From Cyclobacteriaceae bacterium (GTDB lineage Bacteria; Bacteroidota; Bacteroidia; Cytophagales; Cyclobacteriaceae), in assembly GCA_012033595.1 (NCBI GenBank), contig JAAUQL010000018.1, forward strand, positions 1 to 64,000: a stretch of 64,000 bases of DNA, written 5' to 3'. Below are positions 44,771-54,693 of this stretch, piece by piece. The position numbers and the translations under genes are program-made. The notes under the pieces are model-generated. The model saw nothing but the letters and a program-made list of their open reading frames with translations. It did no database searches and was not told the DNA's origin. The first letter of the stretch is position 1. Every line of letters begins with the position of its first letter.

Positions 44771-46073
44771 AAAAAGCACTTTCTTATTTTTTATTTTTTT
44801 TAGTACACTTTTTGTTGCCGTTGCTCAAAATGCCTCAAATCCGTACTCCATTTTTGGCATAGGTAGTGTAAGCAAACAAGCCTTGATCTACAACAAAAGC
44901 ATGGGTGGTCTTGGTATAAGCAACGGAAAAAGCTGGGTACTCAACAATGTGAACCCGGCTATGCTGCCCCTCAATACATTTTCAACATTTGATGTCGGTC
45001 TTTACACCGAAAAGAGAACCCTGAATACCAAAGATATGAAACAGGGTAATATCAATGGTGGCCTCGACTACCTCACCCTGGGCATCCCACTGACGACAGG
45101 AAAATGGACTATGTCTCTGGGGCTGATGCCATATAGCAATGTTTCCTACGATATTGCGAGCAACAGCCCAATTGTAAACAACGAAGATGCCAACGCTTCT
45201 TACCTGTATTCGGGAAGTGGCGGCATCAACCAGGTATTTGTAGGCAGTGGCTGGCAGATTGTACCCGATTTTATTTATGCAGGGGTTCGTGTAGGCTATG
45301 GTTTTGGTTCTATCAAAGACGAAACAACCATCTCGCTATCTGAGCGGGTGTTTCGCGATGAAACCGATACTATTGGGTTCAGCAAAAATTTCCAATCTTC
45401 GGCCTTCAATCGCAGAACAAAATATTCAGATCTGATGTTGGAGGGCGGGCTATATGCTAAGAGGAAACTGGGAAAAGAAAGAGAAATTAGTATAGGCTTG
45501 ATCTATGAGCTTGGAGGAAATATGAGAACGAAGCGGGATGAGTTTTTGCAAATAGCAGATGGCAGTACCATTCCCCCTAGTGATACGCTGGTATTCAATG
45601 CCAAAGGCTCAACTTATTTGCCCCAAAAGTGGGGAGTTGGGGTGAGCTTTTCCAAACCTTATAAATGGACAGTGGGTATGGATATTTATACCAGAAACTG
45701 GGAGAACTTCAAATCAGATTTTGGAAGGGATCAATCTTTGAATCAGAGCCGTGAAATCATAATCGGAGGAGAGTATACACCCGATTTATTTTCGGTAAAA
45801 AGCTATTTCCATAGAATCACTTATCAGATGGGCTTCAATTATGAGCAGACCCCCGTAAAGATAAATAATGAGAGCATTGACGATTTTGGTATCAATTTTG
45901 GTGTATCTTTGCCCGTTGGAAGCGCCTCTATTTTAAATGTGGGCTTCAAGTATGGACAAACTGGTACTACCACCAGGGGATTAATAAGAGAAGACTATTT
46001 TAAATTAAACCTGGGGATGACCTTCAATGACCGCTCTTACAGTTGGTATAGAAATCAAGGAAAGTATAAATAA
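44763..46073 (+). CDS. FadL-like outer-membrane protein
   Basis: Outer-membrane barrel protein of 436 residues. Signal peptide KKSTFLFFIFFSTLFVAVAQ, then the characteristic N-terminal NPYSIFGIGSVSKQALIYNKSMGGLGIS and VNPAMLPLN, as in the FadL/long-chain fatty acid transporter-like proteins of Bacteroidota, and amphipathic strands to the C-terminal NLGMTFND. Substrate unknown. It is translationally coupled to coaX (8 nt overlap), and 2 nt precede the TPR gene; this order is conserved in Bacteroidota. Confidence 0.85.
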   Translation: MIKKSTFLFFIFFSTLFVAVAQNASNPYSIFGIGSVSKQALIYNKSMGGLGISNGKSWVLNNVNPAMLPLNTFSTFDVGLYTEKRTLNTKDMKQGNINGGLDYLTLGIPLTTGKWTMSLGLMPYSNVSYDIASNSPIVNNEDANASYLYSGSGGINQVFVGSGWQIVPDFIYAGVRVGYGFGSIKDETTISLSERVFRDETDTIGFSKNFQSSAFNRRTKYSDLMLEGGLYAKRKLGKEREISIGLIYELGGNMRTKRDEFLQIADGSTIPPSDTLVFNAKGSTYLPQKWGVGVSFSKPYKWTVGMDIYTRNWENFKSDFGRDQSLNQSREIIIGGEYTPDLFSVKSYFHRITYQMGFNYEQTPVKINNESIDDFGINFGVSLPVGSASILNVGFKYGQTGTTTRGLIREDYFKLNLGMTFNDRSYSWYRNQGKYK

Positions 46074-46075
46074 AA

Positions 46076-47380
46076 ATGTTATCTATGAAAGCAAAAATTT
46101 TTCTCATCGGATTATTCGGTTTACTCGTTTTTGAAACCGCCAATGCACAGTGGAACTGGCCCGAGGACAAAGCTAAAGCAGAGACAAAAAATGCGCTTTA
46201 TACCGATGCTTTAAAGCAGGAAAACTATAGAAGTGCAGCAAATCATTTGCACTGGCTGCTGGTAAATGCTCCCAATCTGAATAAATCCATATATATCAAT
46301 GGGGTGAAGATTTACGATGGGCTGGCTACCGAAGAAGCAGACATTGCCAAAAAGAAAATGTACCAGGATTCGGTGCTGGCATTGTACGACCTCAGGATTA
46401 AGCATTTTGGTGACGAAAGCGGTGTATTAAATCGCAAAGCCTACGATGCATATAAGTATTACAATGACGACAAAGATCGATATAAGGAGCTTTTCGATCT
46501 ATTTAAGAATACCTTCGAATTGAATGGTAAGAAGGTGATGGACATCAATTTGCTGCCTTATATGGATGTGGTGAGAAGGTACAAACTATCCGGAGGCAGC
46601 ATTTCTGACGAGGAAGTTTTGGGTATTTATGAAGAGATCGTAGATATTACCAACTATAAGATTGAAGTAGTAAAGAAAAACGTTGACAATCTGAAAGTGG
46701 TGCTTGATAAAGTAAATGAAATATTGGTAGGTACCATCGATGTCAATTGCGACTTTGTTGAGCAAAACCTTGGTCCTAAGCTAAAGGCAGAGCCAACTAA
46801 TTTGAAGCTTGCCAAAAATATACTCAGGTTGTCATTTGCCGGCAAATGCTTGGATTTACCAGTTTTTATTGAAGCCGCCAAAGTGGTTCAAAAAGAAGAA
46901 CCTGAATATGGCCTTGCTAAGCTGATAGGCCAGTCGGCTGCTGCCAAAGACGATTTTACCACCGCTATACAATACCTGGAAGAATCAATAGAATTGACCG
47001 ATGACAATACAAAGAAAGCCGATTCGTATTATTCTTTGGCAGTCATTCAGTCTAATTTGGATAAAAAAGTAAGCGCGAGAGACTACGCAAGAAAAGCTAT
47101 AGCTGCCGATCCAACCAAAAAGGAAGCCTATAAGGTGATCGGAAACTTATATTATAATAGTTTTAATGAGTGTAGTAGAGGCGAAAACCCCGTACATGAC
47201 AAGGCAGTATATCTGGCAGCATACGAAATGTTCAGACTTGCAGGCGACAGTAGCGGAATGTCCAGGGCTCAGGCGCAATTCCCAACAATGGACGATATCT
47301 TTACCTTCAATATGCAAGTGGGCGATTCGTACAGAATAGGGTGTTGGATAAATGAAACGGTGACAATTCAAAAGAGATAA
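46076..47380 (+). CDS. Exported tetratricopeptide repeat protein
   Basis: Secreted protein of 434 residues with a signal peptide (KIFLIGLFGLLVFETANAQ) and several TPR motifs, clearest at the C terminus (ADSYYSLAVIQSNLDKKVSARDYARKAIAADP, AYKVIGNLYYNSF) and near residues 55-90. The family occurs in the same place in many Bacteroidota and probably acts in envelope biogenesis; the precise role is unknown. The ATG at 46085 is an alternative start. A terminator follows. Confidence 0.85.
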   Translation: MLSMKAKIFLIGLFGLLVFETANAQWNWPEDKAKAETKNALYTDALKQENYRSAANHLHWLLVNAPNLNKSIYINGVKIYDGLATEEADIAKKKMYQDSVLALYDLRIKHFGDESGVLNRKAYDAYKYYNDDKDRYKELFDLFKNTFELNGKKVMDINLLPYMDVVRRYKLSGGSISDEEVLGIYEEIVDITNYKIEVVKKNVDNLKVVLDKVNEILVGTIDVNCDFVEQNLGPKLKAEPTNLKLAKNILRLSFAGKCLDLPVFIEAAKVVQKEEPEYGLAKLIGQSAAAKDDFTTAIQYLEESIELTDDNTKKADSYYSLAVIQSNLDKKVSARDYARKAIAADPTKKEAYKVIGNLYYNSFNECSRGENPVHDKAVYLAAYEMFRLAGDSSGMSRAQAQFPTMDDIFTFNMQVGDSYRIGCWINETVTIQKR

Positions 47381-47397
47381 ATATATAATCATTGTTA

Positions 47398-47433
47398 AAA
47401 GCGGCCAAAGAGATTCCTTTGACCGCTTTTTTT
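47398..47433 (+). terminator. Intrinsic terminator after the TPR gene
   Basis: AAAGCGGCCAAAG (47398-47410) pairs with CTTTGACCGCTTT (47417-47429) around a 6-nt loop with one mismatch, followed by T residues. It lies just before lptC, so lptC may rely on read-through or its own promoter. Confidence 0.8.
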
Positions 47434-47443
47434 GTTTAGTGAA

Positions 47444-47981
47444 ATGAAGAAGCCCTTATTGTACACCATATTATTGATGACAGTAGCGACGTTGTTTTCC
47501 AACTGTGGTTCCAAAATAGACGAATTGCAGGAAATCCAGGAATATACAGGGCCGATAATAGAAATGGGCGAGTCAACTACATATTATTCCGATTCTGCTG
47601 TAGTCAAAATGAAAATGGACGCGCCCAGGCAGCTTGAATTCGCAAATGGGGACAGGGAATTTCCGGAAGGTTTATTTTTAGAGTTCTTCGACAAGCAGGG
47701 AAATCCAACCTCTACCCTTCGTGCCGATTATTGCTACTATACCAGGAAGGAGGATTTGTACAAAGCAACCGGTAATGTGATTGTAAAAAACCTTCAAAAC
47801 AATGACCGGCTCGATACTGAGGAGCTGTTCTGGAATGAAAAAAAGAAGAGGTTTTCACTGAGAAGTTTGTTAGAATAGAAAAAGATGGAAAATTCACGTC
47901 GGCGATGGGCTCAAAGCCAAACAAGATTTTTCTTATTATGAGATATTAAATTCAAAAGGAGAGATTACGCTCGAAGAATAA
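47444..47981 (+). CDS. lptC: LPS export protein LptC, lipoprotein (two frameshifts in this sequence)
   Basis: Periplasmic component of the LPS transport bridge, about 179 residues when restored. A lipoprotein signal (LFSNC, Cys about residue 21) is followed by the LptC beta-jellyroll (EMGESTTYYSDSAVVKMKMDAPRQLEF, FPEGLFLEFFDKQGN, DLYKATGNVIVKNL, LDTEELFWNEKKK). As written it ends at 47878; restoring one A near 47845 (giving KKEVFTEKFVRIEKDG) and one A in the run 47889-47892 (giving GDGLKAKQDFSYYEILNSKGE) completes the protein to a TAA at 47979-47981. LptC of this phylum is often such a lipoprotein. Confidence 0.82.
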
Positions 47982-48049
47982 TATGAATATTTTTATACTT
48001 GCATAAGCACAGACCAATGTATATTCAAAATTTGGTTTTAAAATAGGCG

Positions 48050-49323
48050 ATGATAGAATCCAATTATATAATCATAGTGTTGATTTCGTTGGTGCTGTCA
48101 GCTTTTTTTCTGGAGTGGAGATCGCATTTATTTCGGCTGACAAATTGCACATAGAGCTCCGAAGCCAACAAGGCCATCTTTCCGACAAAATCCTGTCAAA
48201 GTTTCTCAAACAACCTTCCTGGTTTATTACCACTACCCTTATCGGCAACAATGTCACCCTGGTGATCTACGGCATTTTTATGGCATTTATACTGGAGCCA
48301 TTGATTGACAGTATGTTTGCAGAATATCTGTACAATGAAGTACTGGCCTTTATCATTCAAACGGTTTCAGCTACCTTGCTGGTGCTGGTAACGGCTGAGT
48401 TTCTGCCGAAGAGCTTGTTTTTGATCCATCCCAATAAGATGATTTCTTTAATGGCCGTACCTATTTATATATTTTACATTCTCTTTTATCCTGCTGTTTG
48501 GCTAATCGTCAACCTCTCAAAAATTCTAATCGAAAAAGTACTTAGGCTGGAATACAATGAAGATAAACCGGTTTTTGGACTGATAGACCTCAACCAGTAC
48601 ATCAAAAAGATGATCAGTGACAAGGAGGAGGAAAAAAAACAAGAAGTAGACGCCAAAATTTTTACAAACGCCCTGGAGTTTAAAACCGTGAAAGTACGGG
48701 ATTGTCTGGTGCCCCGTACAGAGCTGGTAACGGTGAGCATCGAAGATACCATTACGGATTTGAAGGAAGCATTCATAGAAAGTGGCTATTCCAAAATCGT
48801 AGTGTATAAAGAATCTATCGACAATGTTGTAGGGTATTGCAATTCGATCGAACTGTTCAAGAAGCCGGTTAAAATATCAGACATTCTTACACCGATTATT
48901 ATAGTGCCGGAAACCATGCTCGCCAGTGAATTGATGATACAGTTTATTTCTGAAAGAAAAAACATTGCCCTGGTGGTAGATGAGTATGGAGGCACCTCGG
49001 GCATCGTAACCATAGAAGATATCATAGAAGAGATTTTTGGTGAGATACAGGATGAACACGATGAAGAAGACCTGTTGGAGCAAAAGATCGATGAAAAAAA
49101 CTTTTTGTTCAGCGCCAGGCATGAAATCGACTATCTCAATGACAAGTATGGATTTCATCTGCCTGAGGGAGATTTCGAAACCCTTGGCGGACTGATCCTA
49201 TCGGTTACAGAAGATTTTCCGGAAGAGAATGAAATGGTGTTTTTTGAAGAATTTATTTTTACGATTGAACGCATTGAAAACAACAGGATTGACAACATCA
49301 AATTGACCCTAAACAAGGCATGA
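48050..49323 (+). CDS. CBS-domain transporter-like protein, HlyC/CorC family (frameshifted in this sequence)
   Basis: Membrane protein of about 424 residues when restored. N-terminal DUF21/CNNM domain with four helices, two CBS domains (about residues 210-330, [24 protein letters not shown]) and a C-terminal CorC_HlyC domain. The true start is the ATG at 48050 (MIESNYIIIVL); the first 20 residues join SAFFSGVEIAFISADK if one T is added to the T7 run at 48103-48109. The family includes metal-ion (Mg, Co) efflux-related proteins and GldE of gliding bacteria; which applies here is unclear. Confidence 0.85.
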
Positions 49324-49360
49324 TTTGGCCGTTTTGAGGCATGTCGTGAAAGGGTATATT

Positions 49361-49393
49361 TTTTGGTTTTAAGTAGGTAAGTAGCTATTTTTG
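49361..49393 (+). promoter_or_regulatory. Promoter of the ppiD-like gene
   Basis: TTTTG (49361-49365) and TATTTTTG (49386-49393) are 20 nt apart, an excellent match to the Bacteroidota promoter. The leader would be about 15 nt to the ATG at 49416. Confidence 0.7.
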
Positions 49394-49415
49394 CGGCACT
49401 TTAAGAAAATTTTAT

Positions 49416-51524
49416 ATGGCTTTAATTAATAAAATAAGGGAAAGATCGGGCTGGGCTATTGGCTTTGTGGCCATTGGTTTGGGTTTTTTTATGATAGGCA
49501 CAGATATCCTCGGCCCAAACTCAACAATCCTTGGCGAGAATAAAACAGATGTAGGTGAGATTGCCGGCGAAACGGTGGAACGCGACCGGTATCAGGAACA
49601 AATAGATCAGATCAAGTACAACTATACCGTGAACTACGGCAGGAATCCTTCCGAAGGTGAAATGTTCTCCATTCGCCAGCAGGCATGGGATTACCTCATC
49701 GTTAAGATAGCTTTTCAGGAACAATACGATGAATTGGGACTAAAAGTAACTGACGATGAGCAGTGGGACATGGTACAGGGAAACAATGTAACCTATGAGA
49801 TCAAGCAGGCTTTTACTGATCCTCAAACGGGTCAGTTTCAACGCGATCGTGTGGTGAGTTACCTAAAGCAGGTCAATCAGTTGCCCCCTGCACAGCGTGC
49901 CTCCTGGTACCTGTTTGAGCAAAATTTGAAACCATCGAGGTTGAGAATAAAATATGACAATATGCTGGTAAAAACCACCTATGCTACTGATTTGGAAGCA
50001 AAAAACCAATATCAGGAAGAGAATGCCGTGGCAGAAATCAAGTATTTATATGTCCCATATTATACCGTTTCCGACTCAGCGGTTACCGTAGAAGATAGCG
50101 AGCTTAAGGCGTATCTTAAAGAACATCAAAACCAATATATGGTAGAGGAGAGTCGTAATTTCAGCTACATTTCTATTCCCATAGTTCCATCCGGAGACGA
50201 CACTACCTATTTTCAGCAGGAAATGGATCAGATCAAGGCTGATTTTAAAGACCACGCCGAAGATTCTATTTTTGCCAGGAACAATTCAGACGGAGAGCAA
50301 TTTTTTAGCCGGGTTACCGTCGATGGACTTCCGGACATGCTCAAGGCAAATGTTTCGAACCTGAGCGAAGGTGATGTACGAGGCCCTTATTTTCAGAATG
50401 GCAAATTTGTGGTGTACAAAATTTCCGGAATTACCGAAGATACTGTAGGAGCCGTTAAGGCCAGCCATATTTTGATAAAGTGGGATGACGAGTCTGATGA
50501 AGCAAAAGCAAAAGCCAGAAGCAAAGCCCAGGATATTCTGAACCAGTTGCGAAGAGGAAGTGATTTCAAACAACTGGCTATTGAAAACAGCCAGGATGGT
50601 ACAGCACAGCGCGGTGGCGATTTAGGATGGTTTAGCCGTGGCAAAATGGTGAAACCTTTTGAAGACGCAGCTTTTGGAGCTAATACTACCGGACTCATCA
50701 ACAGGCTGGTCGAGAGCCAGTTCGGATACCATATCATAAATGTAACTGAAACGGCCAATAACAACCAATATGCTGTGGCCAGTATTGAAAGAGAGATTAC
50801 ACCGAGTGATGAGACCAGAAACAGGGCGTTCAGAAAAGCAGATTATTTTGCTTCTACCAGCGGTGACTACGAAGAATTTATCGCCAATGCCGAAAGAGAT
50901 TCACTACAGGTTTTCAATGCTGAAAATATTGGCCCAAACGATCGACGATTCAATGACGTAGGCAATGCGCGGGCAGTGATACAATGGATATACAATGAGG
51001 CGGAAGTCGGTAATGTTTCTGATGTGAAAGAAATGGAAGACCAATATATTGTAGCCACCTTAACTAAGGTGATCGAAGAGGGTTCTGCCGGGCTGGCGGA
51101 AGTCAGGGATCAAATCGAGCCTATCGTTAAGAACAGGAAAAAGGGAGACATCATCATTAAAAAGCTTGAGGAATACAATGGCAGCCTCGATGAAATAAGC
51201 AATCAGTATGGCAACGATGCAAGTGTATATAATTCGAGCGATCTGAAATTTGCCACCAACTCTCTACCGACAGTAGGCTTTGCTCCCATAGCAGTAGGCA
51301 AAGCGTTTGCACTCAATAGCGGTGAAAGGACTGAGCCATTTAAAGAAGAAAATGGCGTGATGATCATTGAAATGATCAATAAAACCCAGGCGCCGGATAT
51401 TGCTGATTATTCAACATACAAAAACCAAATCGAGCAGCGAAATTCTAGCAGGGTATCTTTTAACGCGGGTGAAGCAATAAAAGAAAATGCAGATATTAAG
51501 GATTTGAGGTATAGGTTTTTCTAG
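49416..51524 (+). CDS. PpiD-like periplasmic peptidyl-prolyl isomerase
   Basis: Membrane-anchored chaperone/foldase, 702 residues. N-terminal helix GWAIGFVAIGLGFFMIGTDI anchors it; a SurA-N-like domain follows (about 40-210), one parvulin domain (about 345-445) with KASHILIKWDDESDEAKAKA and GGDLGWFSRGKMVKPFEDAAF, and a C-terminal domain of about 240 residues. It would assist folding of outer-membrane proteins in the periplasm, consistent with the envelope genes upstream. It has its own promoter and terminator. Confidence 0.9.
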   Translation: MALINKIRERSGWAIGFVAIGLGFFMIGTDILGPNSTILGENKTDVGEIAGETVERDRYQEQIDQIKYNYTVNYGRNPSEGEMFSIRQQAWDYLIVKIAFQEQYDELGLKVTDDEQWDMVQGNNVTYEIKQAFTDPQTGQFQRDRVVSYLKQVNQLPPAQRASWYLFEQNLKPSRLRIKYDNMLVKTTYATDLEAKNQYQEENAVAEIKYLYVPYYTVSDSAVTVEDSELKAYLKEHQNQYMVEESRNFSYISIPIVPSGDDTTYFQQEMDQIKADFKDHAEDSIFARNNSDGEQFFSRVTVDGLPDMLKANVSNLSEGDVRGPYFQNGKFVVYKISGITEDTVGAVKASHILIKWDDESDEAKAKARSKAQDILNQLRRGSDFKQLAIENSQDGTAQRGGDLGWFSRGKMVKPFEDAAFGANTTGLINRLVESQFGYHIINVTETANNNQYAVASIEREITPSDETRNRAFRKADYFASTSGDYEEFIANAERDSLQVFNAENIGPNDRRFNDVGNARAVIQWIYNEAEVGNVSDVKEMEDQYIVATLTKVIEEGSAGLAEVRDQIEPIVKNRKKGDIIIKKLEEYNGSLDEISNQYGNDASVYNSSDLKFATNSLPTVGFAPIAVGKAFALNSGERTEPFKEENGVMIIEMINKTQAPDIADYSTYKNQIEQRNSSRVSFNAGEAIKENADIKDLRYRFF

Positions 51525-51537
51525 GCCACTGATAGTC

Positions 51538-51604
51538 AAATGCCATTTTGTTTGGCCGGGGCTTACAGCCCAGGGCACTTTGCCTGGCAAAATGGCATTT
51601 TTTA
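51538..51604 (+). terminator. Intrinsic terminator of the ppiD-like gene
   Basis: A perfect 13-bp stem, AAATGCCATTTTG (51538-51550) with CAAAATGGCATTT (51588-51600), followed by T residues to 51604. The 37-nt loop contains a second small hairpin (GGGCTTACAGCCC), giving a nested structure. It begins 14 nt after the stop. Confidence 0.8.
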
Positions 51605-51688
51605 TTTAAAGCAATGCTGTTGCTAAGTCCGGCGTTACGCTTGTTGGGCGTCGTCGGCACTGATGAAGTTATCAAGCTTTTCAATAAT

Positions 51689-51946
51689 ATGGGATCAATT
51701 TCGACATTCAAAGAGAAACTGGATAAGGAACACCAATGGCCTGATCAATACATGTTTAAGTTTGTGATCCCGGTTGCCAAATCTCAAGAGCTGACAGATT
51801 TGTTTGAGGGAGAAACATTGGAAAAGAAACACTCCAAAGCAGGCAACTATGTGTCTATTACCATGAAAAAGCTCATGAATTCCAGTGATGATGTAATTGC
51901 TGTTTATCAGCAAGCCAATAAAATCGAAGGGCTGATTATGTTATAG
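51689..51946 (+). CDS. DUF493 family protein (YbeD-like)
   Basis: Small cytoplasmic protein of 85 residues of the DUF493 / UPF0250 family, an ACT-like ferredoxin fold of unknown function, linked in proteobacteria to lipoate genes. Blocks: FKEKLDKEHQWPDQYMFKFVIP and SKAGNYVSITMKKLMNSSDDVIAVYQQ, ending in IEGLIML. The ATG at 51689 gives the family length; the frame is open upstream to 51548 but that part covers the terminator. Confidence 0.85.
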   Translation: MGSISTFKEKLDKEHQWPDQYMFKFVIPVAKSQELTDLFEGETLEKKHSKAGNYVSITMKKLMNSSDDVIAVYQQANKIEGLIML

Positions 51947-52005
51947 TAAGCGCTTTGTATCTGTGCGTGCGGCAAGAAACTCAAATAAGCAAAAGAGCTT
52001 CAACG

Positions 52006-52437
52006 TTATTTAATTTCGATGATTTCGCGCAGATGTTCTTTAACATGGCCAAAGTCAAACCCATCGTAGGGTGCGGTAACTATCGCTTTGAGCAGGTCAT
52101 TGACAATATGCGACTCGAAGCCTATTTTTTCGGCATATTTTGTCACTACCTCCAGTTCAATATCTTCTATTCTACCATCGAGGTAGATCATGTACACCAG
52201 ATTAAAAAGGTGCTGAAGGGCTTTATCCTCAGATGCAATTTCCTTCTCGTCTGTCGTGGGGTCTATAAATTTTAGTTCATCTTCTGTGATGTGTAGCTGA
52301 ATACCCCATTTAAAGAGACAACCGACAAAATCTTTGGATAAATATCCTTCGTTGAGAAAAGAATGATAAATATGAAAAAAACTATCCTTAATTGACTTGA
52401 TTTCGAGTGGGTTTAGCGATGTGTTGTTTAGCTTCAT
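52006..52437 (-). CDS. TerB-like helical protein
   Basis: Cytoplasmic all-helical protein of 143 residues. The C-terminal half (QHLFNLVYMIYLDGRIEDIELEVVTKYAEKIGF) resembles the TerB / tellurite resistance-like domain, with acidic residues at the loop. No ter gene is nearby, so the function is unknown. Divergent from the methyltransferase gene at 52522. Confidence 0.6.
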   Translation of the reverse strand: MKLNNTSLNPLEIKSIKDSFFHIYHSFLNEGYLSKDFVGCLFKWGIQLHITEDELKFIDPTTDEKEIASEDKALQHLFNLVYMIYLDGRIEDIELEVVTKYAEKIGFESHIVNDLLKAIVTAPYDGFDFGHVKEHLREIIEIK

Positions 52438-52521
52438 GGCGACGATTAGTAAGCAGCTTATATTCTAAAGATAATCTTTTTCGATTAAATTTACGGACAT
52501 TTCAATTAAAATGAAATTTCA

Positions 52522-53232
52522 GTGAAGAAACAGGTATTTCCTTTATTTGTGCTCTTTTTTTGTTCTGTTGCTGTTTTTTCATGTAAAGAAAAGACAAAAA
52601 ATAATTCAAAAGAACATTTGTTCAAGGAATCTATTGATTCGACCTCGGTCGGTGAAGCTGGCGAAGTGGAGGCTGAGGTTAAAATCGACATCAATAGCGA
52701 GGTGGATCCGGAGCGGGGGCAGTGGCAAAGTCCCGAATTGGTTATCAGGAAATTTGGTGGCCTAGAGCACAAAATAGTGGCCGATATAGGGTCGGGAACC
52801 GGATATTTTACCATACCCTTGGCGCGTATGGCCAAAAAGGTAATCGCCATCGAAATCGAACAGCGCTATCTCGACTATATAGAGGATCGAAAGTTGGAAC
52901 TGCCCATCGAACATGCCGAAGTGATAGAGACCCGCCTTACGGTAGAGGATGAACCCAACCTGCATGCCGAGGAGGTAGATGCTGTGCTTATGGTCAATGT
53001 TTTTTACTATCTACAGCACAGGGTAGATTATATGCGCATTGTAAAAAAGGCCATCAAAGAAAACGGTTTGCTTGTCCTGGTAGATTTTAAACCCGGAGAT
53101 ATGCCAGTTGGCCCGTCAGAAAATAAAGTGCCTGCACCAGTAGTGGTGGACATTTTGCGCAAAGCAGGGTTTTCTTCGATAGAGGTTGACGTTAAGAGCT
53201 TGCAATATCAATACATTATCACCGCAAATTAG
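52522..53232 (+). CDS. Class I SAM-dependent methyltransferase with lipoprotein signal
   Basis: Protein of 236 residues that starts with a GTG and a lipoprotein signal: KKQVFPLFVLFFCSVAVFSC, with Cys at about residue 20, then a charged linker. Residues about 75-220 are a Rossmann-fold methyltransferase: ADIGSGTGYFTIPLARMAKKV (motif I), IEIEQ, DAVLMVNVFYYLQ. The export signal is odd because SAM is cytoplasmic; see findings. It ends 5 nt before the DUF4105 gene, which is also exported. Confidence 0.8.
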   Translation: MKKQVFPLFVLFFCSVAVFSCKEKTKNNSKEHLFKESIDSTSVGEAGEVEAEVKIDINSEVDPERGQWQSPELVIRKFGGLEHKIVADIGSGTGYFTIPLARMAKKVIAIEIEQRYLDYIEDRKLELPIEHAEVIETRLTVEDEPNLHAEEVDAVLMVNVFYYLQHRVDYMRIVKKAIKENGLLVLVDFKPGDMPVGPSENKVPAPVVVDILRKAGFSSIEVDVKSLQYQYIITAN

Positions 53233-53237
53233 CTTGT

Positions 53238-54425
53238 ATGAGAAGGTTTTTTCTTTTCGTTTTTTTTATACTCGGACATGTAGCAGGAGTTGCCCAATCT
53301 GTGACCGAAGCTACCAAAATCAGCTTGCTTACCGGTTCGCCTGGCGCGGAGTTGTATTCGACCTTTGGTCATAGCGCGTTGAGGGTTCGTGATGAAAGTC
53401 AAAATATGGACATTGTTTTTAACTATGGCACATTTGATTTTAATACGCCAAACTTTTACTTGAAATTTGCCCGGGGCAAGTTGGATTATAAACTGTCGGT
53501 AGAACAATTTGAACAATTCATGGCCTCATTTACATACGAAAACAGGTCGGTATTGGAGCAGGAATTAAATTTGGATGTTTCCCAAAAGCAAAGATTGATA
53601 TCCCTGTTGTTCCGTAATTATGAACCTAAAAACAGGTTTTATAAATATGATTTTTTCTATGACAATTGTGCCACGCGGATTAGGGACATCATGTTGGAAG
53701 CATACGGTGAGGACTTTCATTATTACTTTCCCTCATCCTGGAGTAACAGCGATCTCACCTTTCGCAACCTGATTGACATGTACCTGAGATACCATCACTG
53801 GTCGGATTTTGGGATCGACATTGCACTAGGTGTGCCTACGGACAAATTCGCCAGGCCAATGGATTACATGTTCTTACCAGATTACCTGTCGGAGGGTTTT
53901 GGCTCGGCAAGCCTACAAAATGGGGCAGGAGAGGTGCCACTGGTAAAAGAACAGCGGCTTTTGCTGGCAAAGACCGACCAGTCACCGCAAGTGCTATTAA
54001 TTTCACCTATCATGCTATTCTGGTCGCTTTTTTTCATTGTAGCACTGCTGAGCGGATTTCAACTACAAAAGGGATGGAGGATGCCTGGGTTCGACAAGCT
54101 ATTTTTTAGTACAATAGGCATGCTGGGATGGGTGGTATTCTTATTGTGGTTTTTTACCGATCATATCGCCACAAAAAACAATCTCAATATACTCTGGGCA
54201 GTGCCAATTCATTTTCCGTTGTTTCTTTTTTGGAATAAATTTTCCGGCACATTCAAAAAGTGGTATATAATGATATTTGCAGCCATCAATGTGTTGATTC
54301 TTATTTTATGGAGCTTTTTTCCTCAGCAGTATCATTATGCCTTTATTCCTTTGATTTTGGTAATGTTGATGCGCTATTATTTTCTTTACCGCGAAATAAA
54401 TGCAAACCATGTAGGCGGGGATTAG
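53238..54425 (+). CDS. DUF4105 exported/membrane protein
   Basis: Protein of 395 residues: signal peptide (FLFVFFILGHVAGVAQ), an N-terminal DUF4105 (Lnb-N) domain with EATKISLLTGSPGAELYSTFGHSALRV and YDFFYDNCATRIRD (conserved Asp, Asn, Cys reminiscent of a papain-like NlpC group), then five or so transmembrane helices at the C terminus. Function unknown in Bacteroidota. Co-transcribed with the methyltransferase. Confidence 0.85.
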   Translation: MRRFFLFVFFILGHVAGVAQSVTEATKISLLTGSPGAELYSTFGHSALRVRDESQNMDIVFNYGTFDFNTPNFYLKFARGKLDYKLSVEQFEQFMASFTYENRSVLEQELNLDVSQKQRLISLLFRNYEPKNRFYKYDFFYDNCATRIRDIMLEAYGEDFHYYFPSSWSNSDLTFRNLIDMYLRYHHWSDFGIDIALGVPTDKFARPMDYMFLPDYLSEGFGSASLQNGAGEVPLVKEQRLLLAKTDQSPQVLLISPIMLFWSLFFIVALLSGFQLQKGWRMPGFDKLFFSTIGMLGWVVFLLWFFTDHIATKNNLNILWAVPIHFPLFLFWNKFSGTFKKWYIMIFAAINVLILILWSFFPQQYHYAFIPLILVMLMRYYFLYREINANHVGGD

Positions 54426-54455
54426 TTGTGTGGGTATGACCAAACAAATATAACT

Positions 54456-54686
54456 ATGTGGAAAGAGCAAGATAACAAGCTTAAAGCAGACTTTGAATTC
54501 GATGATTTTGTCGCGGCTTTTGGATTTATGACCCAGGTCGCACTAATTGCTGAAAAAATGAACCACCATCCAACCTGGACAAATACGTACAACACGGTAT
54601 CCATAGCACTGTCAACACACGATGCGGGCGATATAGTCACGGATAAGGATCATAAGCTGGCCAAGGCCATCGATAAACTTTTATAA
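54456..54686 (+). CDS. 4a-hydroxytetrahydrobiopterin dehydratase (pterin carbinolamine dehydratase)
   Basis: Small enzyme of about 76 residues that dehydrates 4a-hydroxytetrahydrobiopterin, regenerating the pterin cofactor of aromatic amino acid hydroxylases. The family motif is [30 protein letters not shown], with the active-site His pair. I use the ATG at 54456, matching the MWKEQDNKL start; the TTG at 54426 is an alternative. No hydroxylase is next to it. It is followed by rsmI after 7 nt. Confidence 0.9.
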   Translation: MWKEQDNKLKADFEFDDFVAAFGFMTQVALIAEKMNHHPTWTNTYNTVSIALSTHDAGDIVTDKDHKLAKAIDKLL

Positions 54687-54693
54687 TAGACGA

